From: Saccharophagus degradans 2-40
GTDB lineage: Bacteria > Pseudomonadota > Gammaproteobacteria > Pseudomonadales > Cellvibrionaceae
Direction: 5' to 3'
Length of the DNA stretch: 64,000 bases
NCBI RefSeq assembly: GCF_000013665.1
Contig: NC_007912.1
Location: 3,527,501-3,591,500, forward strand
In this document: positions 43,164-51,164 of the stretch, piece after piece
How the letters are laid out: every line of letters starts with the position of its first letter
How positions within the stretch are numbered: position 1 is the first letter of the stretch
The notes under the pieces: generated by a model
The model's database searches: none
Told to the model about the DNA's origin: nothing
What the model saw: only the letters and a program-made list of their open reading frames with translations
Position numbers and translations under genes: made by a program

Positions 43164-43204
43164 GTATGGGTTACCATATTACTCATTAGCTTTACTACAC
43201 ACGC

Positions 43205-46200
43205 TTAAAAGACGTAACGAGCGCCTAGGTTATAGCGGGCGTGACCTACAGCGTATTCACGTACTTGATAGCTTGAACGACCGTGTACACGTTTATTTTC
43301 TTCGGTGATGTTAATACCCTCTACGAATACAGACACATTGTCGTTAATTTCGTAGCTAACATTCAGGTCTAACTGAAAATACTCTTCAACAAACTTTGGA
43401 TCTTTACCTGGGTCAACTAAGAACTGATCACGCCAGTTATAAGCCAAACGGATTTCTAAGCCATTTTTATCATAAAAGCCCACAAGGTTAGCGGTATCGC
43501 TCATTCCGGGCACAACCCACTGCTCTTCATTAAGGTTAAGGTCGTAATCTAAATCGCCATCTACAATAGTGTAGTTCGCCTGTAAGCCGAAACCCGTTTC
43601 GCCAAAGGTATGCTGCACCATAAACTCCATACCATTCACGCTGGTTTTGCGTTGATTGACTGGTTTACTTACGTCAAAGTAAATAGCAGGGTCCCCGGGT
43701 GCGCCATCTAGCTGCACAGTGGCATCTTCGCCTTCACCAGTGATAATTACATATGGGTTATTCCCATTCGCGTAGTTTTCAATGAAATAGGTATTAATGT
43801 CGTCGTCATCAAAAGTAACGCTTGAATCGCCACCTGTAATGGCCTCTATCGCTTCTTGATACAAGGCTCCACCATAAGGTGTAGTAACATTCTCATATAG
43901 TAGAATATCTTCAAACGTGCCATTCGCTATAAAGTTAGTAACATTTTTAGACCAAATACCAGCAGATGCGTAGCTGGCCTCACCGTAGTACCACTCTATA
44001 GAAAGGTCTAAGTTATCGGACTCCATAGGTAACAATTGTGGGTTACCACTACCGGCTGTACTATCTTCTTTACCTATCGACCAAATATTTAACTGCCCCT
44101 TTAAGGCACCATAGGTAGGACGAGTAATTGTTTTGCTATAAGAAGCGCGCAAAATTAAATCGTCTATTAATTCAATATCAAAATCAATGCTAGGCAATAA
44201 GACATCGTAATCACCTGTTAACTCAGTAAATTCCTGCAGGTCATCGCCGTTTTCATCTTTTAAATAACCGTAGAGGAATGTGTTAGACGAAACATCCCAA
44301 CCAACCCCGCCTACAACAGGGGAAAGAGCTTCGGAATTCACTTCGGTGTACTCATACCGTAAACCAGCATATACGTTGTAATCACGATTAAACGCTTCAC
44401 CTAAATAATGGCCTTGCACATAAACCGAACTAGAGGTTTCGGTGGTCAACTCATCAGAATTAAAATTATAGGTTGGGCAATAACCGGTACCGCACGGTCC
44501 CCCACCCTTAGAAGGGTTTGTTGTGTGGTCTCCAGAAATTAACAGATCTTCACCTCTTTCAATAAGAGCATCGAAGTCCCAAGAATAAAGTAACGTTTCT
44601 TGTCGTGGGTCGCCGCCACCATTCAAGCTATCAAACACACCGTCAATAGATTCGAAACTTAATAGATCGGCTATATCACCTGGCTCACCGACGCCGCTCC
44701 AATTGTTACGCTGAATATCGGTATATTGGCTGCGGTTTTTAACTTCCATTGTAGCCACACCAAAATCGATGGTATGTCCGCCATCGAATTCAAAATCACC
44801 CTGTATTTGTAGCTGCTTAACATCCATTCGAGAAACTGCAGTGCCAAATATACTACCGGTAATTCGTACATCGTTCGGGTCTTTTTCATCTACACGAATA
44901 ATTTGACCGTAGTCGTTACGCTCACCTAGTTCAACATCCAGTATTGGCATACCGTCTGCAGAGAAATAACCGCTAGTTGTAATTCGGTTGTTAGACGCAA
45001 CAGCAACTACGCTATTTGAACCGTACTTACTATTAGGGCTGTTTTCACCGCTTGAGTCGTGATAATCCAAAGAAAAGCTTAATTTTTCTGTCGCGTCCCA
45101 CTTAATATTTAGGCCAATAGAATTGTTCTCGTTCAAAATCGCAAACTTACCAACGCCTTGTAAACTATCAGTAGCACACCCTACATGACGATAAGTAGTT
45201 GGAGACCAGATACGCCCTTCCTGCACCCATTCGGACTCTCTAGTTTGACAGCCAGGGTCAATCCATGCGGATAAATCTGTATGCTCGGTCGATATGGCAT
45301 TTTCTGCATAGGTGTAATCCACTGTTGCTGTAACAGTATCAATTGGGCGCCATTGCATGGTTAGCTGGGCATTTGTGCGCTCGCGCTTAAACTCATCAAG
45401 GTTGTATTGAATGTTAGTAGGAATTGCATAAATGCCACCCTCACCAACTTCAGAAGGGAATCCAATAGCTGTTGGATCGCCAACCGCTATCGCACCACTA
45501 TCTCCTTCACCGTTATCAATTTGCTCTTGCGTAACCAAGTTACGGCTGTAAAAATCCTGCGTGGTTGCAGACTGAGATCCACCTTCTCGATCTTGATAAC
45601 TTGCAGCCAAAGAAATACCGAAGGTGTCGTCTGCAAAAGTATTACTAAAAATGCCTGATATTTCAGGCGTTACAGATGCCCCATCTCTGTTGCTCGGGTC
45701 ATGCACACCCTTACCGCTAATTACAGCTTGAAAACCGGGCTTGTCCAATGGCTTAGCTGTTTTTACGTTTACTGTTGCACCAATACCACCAGTAGCAACA
45801 TTTGCGCGACCAGACTTATAAACCTCTACCGCCGAAATACCTTCTGAAGCAATGTTCGCAAAATCGAACGACCTACCCCCGTTAGTAGGCATTTGCCGAT
45901 CATTAAAAGTAACAATGTTAAAATCTGGTCCAAAACCGCGCACCGTAATTTTAGAACCCTCACCACGCTCACGGTCAATCGCAACACCCGTAATACGTTG
46001 TAACGATTCAGCGAGGTTTGTATCGGGGAATTTACCCATATCTTCTGCGGAGATGCCATCCACAACACCTTTGGCATCGCGTTTCATATCCATGCTGCGC
46101 TGTAAGCTTGCGCGAATACCCGTAACGATTACTTCTTCAAGTGCATTTTCTTGATTATCTTCTGCTTGTGTTTGCTGCTCTTGTGCATTGGCACTTGCAG

Positions 46201-46258
46201 CTACTGCTGTAGCAATACTTACAGCCAGTAATTTATGTTTGAATGATTGCTTATACAT
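43205..46258 (-). CDS. Large TonB-dependent receptor (Xanthomonas/Caulobacter type)
   Basis: 1017 residues with a signal peptide ending at SANA. The sequence EEVIVTGIRASLQRSMDMKR is the TonB-box and linker of the TonB-Xanth-Caul family, followed by the plug: DTNLAESLQRITGVAIDR, RGFGPDFNIVTFNDRQMPT, and VYKSGRANVATGGIGATVN. The barrel ends YNLGARYVF. This family imports oligosaccharides and related carbon sources. AGGGGA precedes the ATG. A LacI-like core (46289-46302) sits about 30-45 bases upstream. The neighbours (GH16-fold lipoprotein, SapC, cupin, halogenase) suggest a dedicated glycan import unit; the ligand is unknown. Confidence 0.93.
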   Translation of the reverse strand: MYKQSFKHKLLAVSIATAVAASANAQEQQTQAEDNQENALEEVIVTGIRASLQRSMDMKRDAKGVVDGISAEDMGKFPDTNLAESLQRITGVAIDRERGEGSKITVRGFGPDFNIVTFNDRQMPTNGGRSFDFANIASEGISAVEVYKSGRANVATGGIGATVNVKTAKPLDKPGFQAVISGKGVHDPSNRDGASVTPEISGIFSNTFADDTFGISLAASYQDREGGSQSATTQDFYSRNLVTQEQIDNGEGDSGAIAVGDPTAIGFPSEVGEGGIYAIPTNIQYNLDEFKRERTNAQLTMQWRPIDTVTATVDYTYAENAISTEHTDLSAWIDPGCQTRESEWVQEGRIWSPTTYRHVGCATDSLQGVGKFAILNENNSIGLNIKWDATEKLSFSLDYHDSSGENSPNSKYGSNSVVAVASNNRITTSGYFSADGMPILDVELGERNDYGQIIRVDEKDPNDVRITGSIFGTAVSRMDVKQLQIQGDFEFDGGHTIDFGVATMEVKNRSQYTDIQRNNWSGVGEPGDIADLLSFESIDGVFDSLNGGGDPRQETLLYSWDFDALIERGEDLLISGDHTTNPSKGGGPCGTGYCPTYNFNSDELTTETSSSVYVQGHYLGEAFNRDYNVYAGLRYEYTEVNSEALSPVVGGVGWDVSSNTFLYGYLKDENGDDLQEFTELTGDYDVLLPSIDFDIELIDDLILRASYSKTITRPTYGALKGQLNIWSIGKEDSTAGSGNPQLLPMESDNLDLSIEWYYGEASYASAGIWSKNVTNFIANGTFEDILLYENVTTPYGGALYQEAIEAITGGDSSVTFDDDDINTYFIENYANGNNPYVIITGEGEDATVQLDGAPGDPAIYFDVSKPVNQRKTSVNGMEFMVQHTFGETGFGLQANYTIVDGDLDYDLNLNEEQWVVPGMSDTANLVGFYDKNGLEIRLAYNWRDQFLVDPGKDPKFVEEYFQLDLNVSYEINDNVSVFVEGINITEENKRVHGRSSYQVREYAVGHARYNLGARYVF

Positions 46259-46288
46259 TTTTTGTCCCCTAATTGGAGCGATTATTTT

Positions 46289-46302
46289 TTTAAACGTTTG
46301 TA
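46289..46302. promoter_or_regulatory. LacI-like palindromic core upstream of the TonB receptor
   Basis: The core AAACGTTT (46292-46299) is the same as that of the operator at 39224, but the flanks match less well. It lies 31-44 bases before the receptor ATG. Confidence 0.35.
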
Positions 46303-46330
46303 TTTATTTCGAGTAACGCATTCAAGGTAT

Positions 46331-46356
46331 GCCCGCCGCTTAAGTGTGCGGCGGGC
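46331..46356 (-). terminator. GC-rich hairpin between GH16-like and receptor genes
   Basis: GCCCGCCGC pairs exactly with GCGGCGGGC around an 8-base loop, 12 bases past the GH16-like stop. No T-run follows on the minus strand, so it may stabilise the upstream mRNA rather than stop transcription. Confidence 0.5.
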
Positions 46357-46367
46357 TATGTTAAGCG

Positions 46368-49001
46368 TTAGTTGGTGACATTGATCCAGTTAAAGTTAAT
46401 GGCCCCACCGATAAAGTCGAAACGAAGTGTTTGTTGACCAGCAGACAATTGCATCTCTACAGTTTGAGTAGTCCAATTTTGCCAACCACCGGTATCCGCT
46501 ACAGGAATAGTGCTTGTAGTAATGCCATTGGAAGTAATGGTAAAGCCATCGCTACCACCACTGCTGGCTACACGCAATTCAATGAAGTAGGTACCATCAG
46601 CCGGCACTTCGACGTTGTATTGAAGGAAATCACCTGCGTCGATATACCCAACATTTTGACCGCCGCCTTCATCTGCGGTGTCTTCAAGCTGAACACCAGC
46701 CATTGACGAGTAATCTTCAGCTTCGATAAAAATCGCAATAGGGGGCGGAACAATTGCAAACCAGTTAAAGTTCATACCGCCAGCAAAATTAAACACAATA
46801 GCGTGTTCACCAGCAGTTAGATCAAACTCACCAGACTCCAATGTGGTCCACACTTGCCAGCCACCAGTACCAGGTAGGCTTTGGCCATCGATAAGCATAT
46901 CGTCGATAGAAACATCAAACTCAGAAGCGCTTTCTAAGCCACTTGCCAAGCGATATTGGAATTTATAGGTACCGTCGATAGGTGCAACAATGGTGTATTC
47001 CAATGCTTCACCTGCGTCGATATAGCCAACGTTTTGGCCGCCGCCCGCGTCTTGGGTATCTTCCGTTTGCACTTCACCCGTTACCGCCGTGTAAGCTTCT
47101 GCTTCGTAAATAATGGGAGCAGGACCGGCCTTTACGATGGGCTGTTTGGCTAATGGCCCCTGGAAGCAGCTTTCATTCGAAACACAAGTAATTGCAACGT
47201 TATCGAAAACTAAATGCCCTGGTGCTGCTAGCTGAACCACAATGGCTTTAGTAATTGAATTGGTATCTAAATAGAGAGGCTGCCCTTCAACACCGTTACC
47301 GCCCAAGAACCAGTCTTGGCCCACTGCCCAATCGGGTGTAATAAATGGATTGGCTAAAAAGTCGCTAACGGGAATGTTGTACGTCACCCAAGTATCTAGC
47401 TGCAAGTCTGCAACGTTTAGCAGAACAGTGCCAAGGAATGGCCAACCGGTTTCCATGCGTATTTCGATGGTTTCGGTAGTTGTAGATGCGCTATCGATAT
47501 ACATATCAAACTGCAGCGCGGAATCTTTTCCAACTAAGCCTAAGCTCGGAGTATTCAAACTAAAATTAGACCATGTGCTTGCATCCGATTGATACCGAAT
47601 AACAGCGCCACGTTCGCGGCTTGGGTCCACTGTATCTAAAAATGCGAGAGTTTCTAAATAGTTCAGGTAGTCCACATAAGCTAAGTAAGCTTGATATTCC
47701 TCGTAGCCCTCTTCACCTTCTTCTACAGGGTCCACTGGTGCAACTTCTGCTACAGGCTCCATAACGTCGGGCTGAGAAACAATACCTCTATGAGTAGGCA
47801 CAGCGCTTTCTTGCTCTGTAACAAAAGTAACAGCTTCTTCGGCATCAGAGTAATGCCAGCTTAACGATGTAAGCTCATCTGTGAACAATGGGGTAACAAT
47901 TTCACCAACCGACTCAATACGGTTGGAAGCAAGCTTATCCACATTTTCGTCAGCCGCGAATGCGCAGCTTTCTATTTGATCGGTAACAGACGTGTCACAC
48001 TCATAAACCTTTACAAAATCTACCAGCATTGCATTTGGCAAACCTGAACTTGCTGCCGTTAACTCCATCATTATTTGCAGGTCTTGGCTAAACGGCTTAG
48101 TGGTAGTATCGGCAACCACGGTATCGCCGCTTAAATTGTATGACCAGGTATTAAGGGTATCTACGGTATGAATATGTATATCATCTATATACCAGCGAAT
48201 CAGACTCTCATTCCACTCTATGGCATAGGTATGAAATTCCGCACGTACTACTGCGTTAGTGGGTTCATTAATTTCAACACCATTTACTAATCCAATACCC
48301 CAATGACCACCAGCAGTTGCCTTATTGTTCGCGCTCTCGATGGCCATTAATGCATTTTTACCATCGAACATGTCGGCCATTGGCATTAAGCCAAAGCCAG
48401 AGTACAAGCTTTTACCATCGGGCAACTGAATGCTCGCCTCAATACGCCCAGCCTGCCCCAGTGCAGCGGTGCTTTTAACGTAAGATGTTTGCCCTTCTAC
48501 AGCGCTTACCGACAACACACCTTCAGAAGCAGATGCGTTCATCGCATCCCACGCCATGCTATCTAAACTATCGAATTCGTCGGACCACGTTAGCGTCCAC
48601 CCAGATTCCTCGATGGTTTCAAAGTCACTTATTACGTTAATAGTCACCAAGGCACTGGCTGTATCGCCCGATGCGGTGTGGGTGGCCACATAGGTAAAGG
48701 AGTCTTTACCAGAGAAGTCCGCATTGGGTGTATACGTAAAAGAGCCATCGGCATTGAATACCAGCTCGCCATTAGCCGTGGTGCTACCGCTTTCTAATGC
48801 GAACGTGAGGCCTCTGCCAAAATCGTTTTCACTTACATCCGCCTCAACCGCATCGCCATCTTCTTGCGTTTTAAACACATCGCCTACGGCAAATACGTTG
48901 CGTTTAACAGTGTCATCAGCCGCATCCCCGCCACCACCACATGCCGTTAGGCTTGTAGCAGCCGCTATAGATAGCGCTAGATACAATTTATTCTTAACCA
49001 T
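46368..49001 (-). CDS. GH16-fold lipoprotein without the catalytic nucleophile, with two CBM6 modules
   Basis: About 877 residues; lipobox LTAC with a Gly/Asp linker. Domains in order, counted from the upstream ATG at 49013: a cadherin/Ig-like repeat (about 38-128); a GH16 sandwich (about 137-340) with WTLTWSDEFD and the later HTYAIEWNESLIRWYIDD and MLVDFVKVYEC strands; an acidic, Tyr-rich stretch (420-470); a galactose-binding-like domain (about 480-612); and two CBM6 domains (634-755, 760-881), each with an AEDY/AEAY start and GGGQNVGYIDAG. The GH16 catalytic motif ExDxxE reads ALMAIE (221-226), so nucleophile and middle acid are lost. A glycan-binding surface protein is more likely than an enzyme. 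Confidence 0.85.
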   Translation of the reverse strand: MVKNKLYLALSIAAATSLTACGGGGDAADDTVKRNVFAVGDVFKTQEDGDAVEADVSENDFGRGLTFALESGSTTANGELVFNADGSFTYTPNADFSGKDSFTYVATHTASGDTASALVTINVISDFETIEESGWTLTWSDEFDSLDSMAWDAMNASASEGVLSVSAVEGQTSYVKSTAALGQAGRIEASIQLPDGKSLYSGFGLMPMADMFDGKNALMAIESANNKATAGGHWGIGLVNGVEINEPTNAVVRAEFHTYAIEWNESLIRWYIDDIHIHTVDTLNTWSYNLSGDTVVADTTTKPFSQDLQIMMELTAASSGLPNAMLVDFVKVYECDTSVTDQIESCAFAADENVDKLASNRIESVGEIVTPLFTDELTSLSWHYSDAEEAVTFVTEQESAVPTHRGIVSQPDVMEPVAEVAPVDPVEEGEEGYEEYQAYLAYVDYLNYLETLAFLDTVDPSRERGAVIRYQSDASTWSNFSLNTPSLGLVGKDSALQFDMYIDSASTTTETIEIRMETGWPFLGTVLLNVADLQLDTWVTYNIPVSDFLANPFITPDWAVGQDWFLGGNGVEGQPLYLDTNSITKAIVVQLAAPGHLVFDNVAITCVSNESCFQGPLAKQPIVKAGPAPIIYEAEAYTAVTGEVQTEDTQDAGGGQNVGYIDAGEALEYTIVAPIDGTYKFQYRLASGLESASEFDVSIDDMLIDGQSLPGTGGWQVWTTLESGEFDLTAGEHAIVFNFAGGMNFNWFAIVPPPIAIFIEAEDYSSMAGVQLEDTADEGGGQNVGYIDAGDFLQYNVEVPADGTYFIELRVASSGGSDGFTITSNGITTSTIPVADTGGWQNWTTQTVEMQLSAGQQTLRFDFIGGAINFNWINVTN

Positions 49002-49395
49002 TGTTAACCCCATTATTGATTATTATTGATTGCGTATTGGGCATGCCTGAAACGTTGCTTCGCAGCAACGCGAGCGACAAACACGCCCTTAAATCAGTGA
49101 TTAGCACATAGCTATAAACTTGATACAGCTCACAAAAAATGTCGCTATGTACCCGATAGTAAGAGGGGATGAAAAAAACGTCGTTCGACTAAAGGGTACT
49201 GAGTGAGAATCAATTGAAAACAGAAGGTTCGACCTAGCCAAACGATTCGAACGCCTAGGTTTTATAGGGCTTGCAGGGCAGTTTTGGCGTTTAGATGCTT
49301 AGCAAAAAACAGCAGAAAAGATGTTGACACAGGTCGATTTAAGGGGGGATATGTCGCTGTTTTGAGGTATAAATTCGAAAAAGCACTCAAGACCA

Positions 49396-49409
49396 TGTAA
49401 GCGCTTTCG
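49396..49409. promoter_or_regulatory. LacI-type operator-like site
   Basis: TGTAAGCGCTTTCG contains the perfect core AAGCGCTT and matches the general LacI/GalR consensus (TGAAAGCGCTTTCA) at 11 of 14 positions. It is nearly 400 bases upstream of the GH16-like start, far for a classic operator. Confidence 0.45.
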
Positions 49410-49466
49410 CGTAAAGCTTAACCACCGAATATTATTGTATGATTTTTTAACGACCCAAACGGAACC

Positions 49467-49497
49467 AAAAAAGCCGAGCGGTGACCACTCGGCTTTT
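49467..49497. terminator. Terminator of the TPR/pseudo-peptidase gene
   Basis: AAAAAAGCCGAG and CTCGGCTTTTT pair around a 9-base loop, with A- and T-runs on both sides, so it can act in either direction. It lies about 50 bases past the stop at 49549. Confidence 0.8.
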
Positions 49498-49548
49498 TGA
49501 AATCTTAGTACCCATGAATGGGGTAATAATTTTAGCTTAAAGTAATTC

Positions 49549-50889
49549 TTACAATTTCAGTTCGATACCTTCATTCTTTAAAAAGCGGCGCCAGTCTTTA
49601 TCTAGATCTGCCGGGTCGCCAAAGGCTTTTCTAAAGGCTTTTTCTCTATACATAGATTTTTGCGCATTTTTGTTTTGCTTGGGCAAGAGCAATAGGTAAT
49701 CTATAAGCTCATCCCCTCGCTGCTCGTATAAAAAACGTACCAAATAGGTACCCATTATGTAGAGCACTTCTTTGTTGGACTTCTCTTTTTCTTCTAGATT
49801 ATCCAAGCGAACGAGGTCTTGAATACTCAACCAACCGCCATTGTCGATTAGATCTTGCGCTCGCGACCAGTTAGTAGAGGAGATATTTTGAGTATGCGGG
49901 CCGAAGGGTTGCTTAATATCATTAAACTCAAAGGAGTAAGCTAAGCCATCGTACAGCCACAGTGGGTAGTAGGTTTTCGTTGTGGAAAACACGTTTGCCG
50001 CAACCGCAACCTGCTGTAACGCTTCTTTAGTTATAAAGTTGGTTTGCTTGAAGAAGTTCCAATCTGAACGCTTGCTTAGGTTGTCGTGCATAATGAGCAA
50101 GCCCGCTCGCTCACTGTATGAGCCTTTACCACGAATAAGGTAGTCCTTCTTTTTTAGGTAATCCATATACTCGGCTTCGTCTTGAAACAATATGGCTACC
50201 AGCTTGGTATCTAGGGGTTTAACCGCAAGGTTGGCAGAAATTAAAAACTCGCGTATAGAGCGGTAGGATATTTCAAGCTGCTGATCGAATATTTTCGCAC
50301 CTTCGTCATTATTGCCAGTGTACAAAATGGACCAGTGATCCCCCTCGTGGGTTTTTACAGATAAGCCCGTGGTGGCGGTAATGTCTGCAGCTACATCACT
50401 TACATTATCTGCTGGCGGTAAAACCCCCTCGTCCATCGACTTGGCAATTTCACCTGGGTTATGGCGATAAAGCAGCTTGAAGTAGCGTACTTTCACATCT
50501 TCAGCAGACTTAGGGCTAAATTTGGCTTCAATTTTGTAGATAGACTCGAGAATAGGAACCAGCGATTTAGCGTAACGGCCGTATGCGCGTTCGTTATCTG
50601 CCAACACGGCTTTGTACAGTTTCAATGCCCCTTTGCTATCCCCTTTTTTAAGTAGCAAGGCTGCGTAATTATCGGTAACTGCCAAAAGGCTTTCGCTATC
50701 TGGCTCTAATACCAACATACCTAGGTCGTAGGTTTTTTTAGCGTATTGTAATGCTGCCTTTGCATCACCTTTTTCTAACGCTTGAGTGTATTGACTATAC
50801 GCTTGAGCAAAATCCTTTTCTTCATCTGCGTGAGCTACTGTTAGGAGGGTAAAACTAAGTGCATATAAAAAGAAAAGTATAGCCTTCAT
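49549..50889 (-). CDS. Secreted TPR protein with degenerate DUF1570 (gluzincin-like) domain
   Basis: About 446 residues; signal peptide AILFFLYALSFTLLTVAHA. Helical TPR-like repeats follow (about 25-140), then a domain with the layout of DUF1570/peptidase-MA metallopeptidases. Where active members read HExxH, this one has KEALQ, and the downstream WLxEGLA is WLYDGLA: both zinc histidines are missing and the third ligand is changed to Asp. The start at 50889 has a GTGAGAT ribosome site and opens the signal peptide directly. It is likely a non-catalytic periplasmic binding protein. It lies between two beta-glucan-type genes in the same direction, but a functional link is not shown. Confidence 0.75.
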   Translation of the reverse strand: MKAILFFLYALSFTLLTVAHADEEKDFAQAYSQYTQALEKGDAKAALQYAKKTYDLGMLVLEPDSESLLAVTDNYAALLLKKGDSKGALKLYKAVLADNERAYGRYAKSLVPILESIYKIEAKFSPKSAEDVKVRYFKLLYRHNPGEIAKSMDEGVLPPADNVSDVAADITATTGLSVKTHEGDHWSILYTGNNDEGAKIFDQQLEISYRSIREFLISANLAVKPLDTKLVAILFQDEAEYMDYLKKKDYLIRGKGSYSERAGLLIMHDNLSKRSDWNFFKQTNFITKEALQQVAVAANVFSTTKTYYPLWLYDGLAYSFEFNDIKQPFGPHTQNISSTNWSRAQDLIDNGGWLSIQDLVRLDNLEEKEKSNKEVLYIMGTYLVRFLYEQRGDELIDYLLLLPKQNKNAQKSMYREKAFRKAFGDPADLDKDWRRFLKNEGIELKL

Positions 50890-51125
50890 AAATCTCACTA
50901 TTTTGGTTATATAAGCATGCCTACTTTGCTGTACGCACAACTTAGATTATTGAATAAAGCCTAGCGAAAGACTTTAGCACACGGCCGCAAGCCTTCCAAC
51001 ACAAGATTCAACCAATTTTAATACCAATAATGGATAACTATATTGACCAATCCTAATTCAAGTAATTAGCCCACCTACCCATGGCCTTGCTTCCTAGCCA
51101 TATAAATAAATAGTGACCACAAAGG

Positions 51126-51151
51126 GGCGTGCACCCCGCGAGGTGCACGCC
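51126..51151 (-). terminator. Hairpin after the GH81 gene
   Basis: GGCGTGCACC pairs exactly with GGTGCACGCC (10 bp) around a 6-base loop, 14 bases past the GH81 stop. Only a short T3 follows on the minus strand, so the terminator function is likely but not certain. Confidence 0.6.
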
Positions 51152-51164
51152 ATAACAACCAAGC

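Larger units (their letters stand above)
49002..49548. other. Upstream region of the GH16-like gene
   Basis: About 540 bases. A perfect 7-bp hairpin (49053-49070, loop TCGC) lies about 50 bases before the start and would be in the 5' leader. A LacI-like palindrome is at 49396 and a terminator at 49467. I see no gene. Confidence 0.5.
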
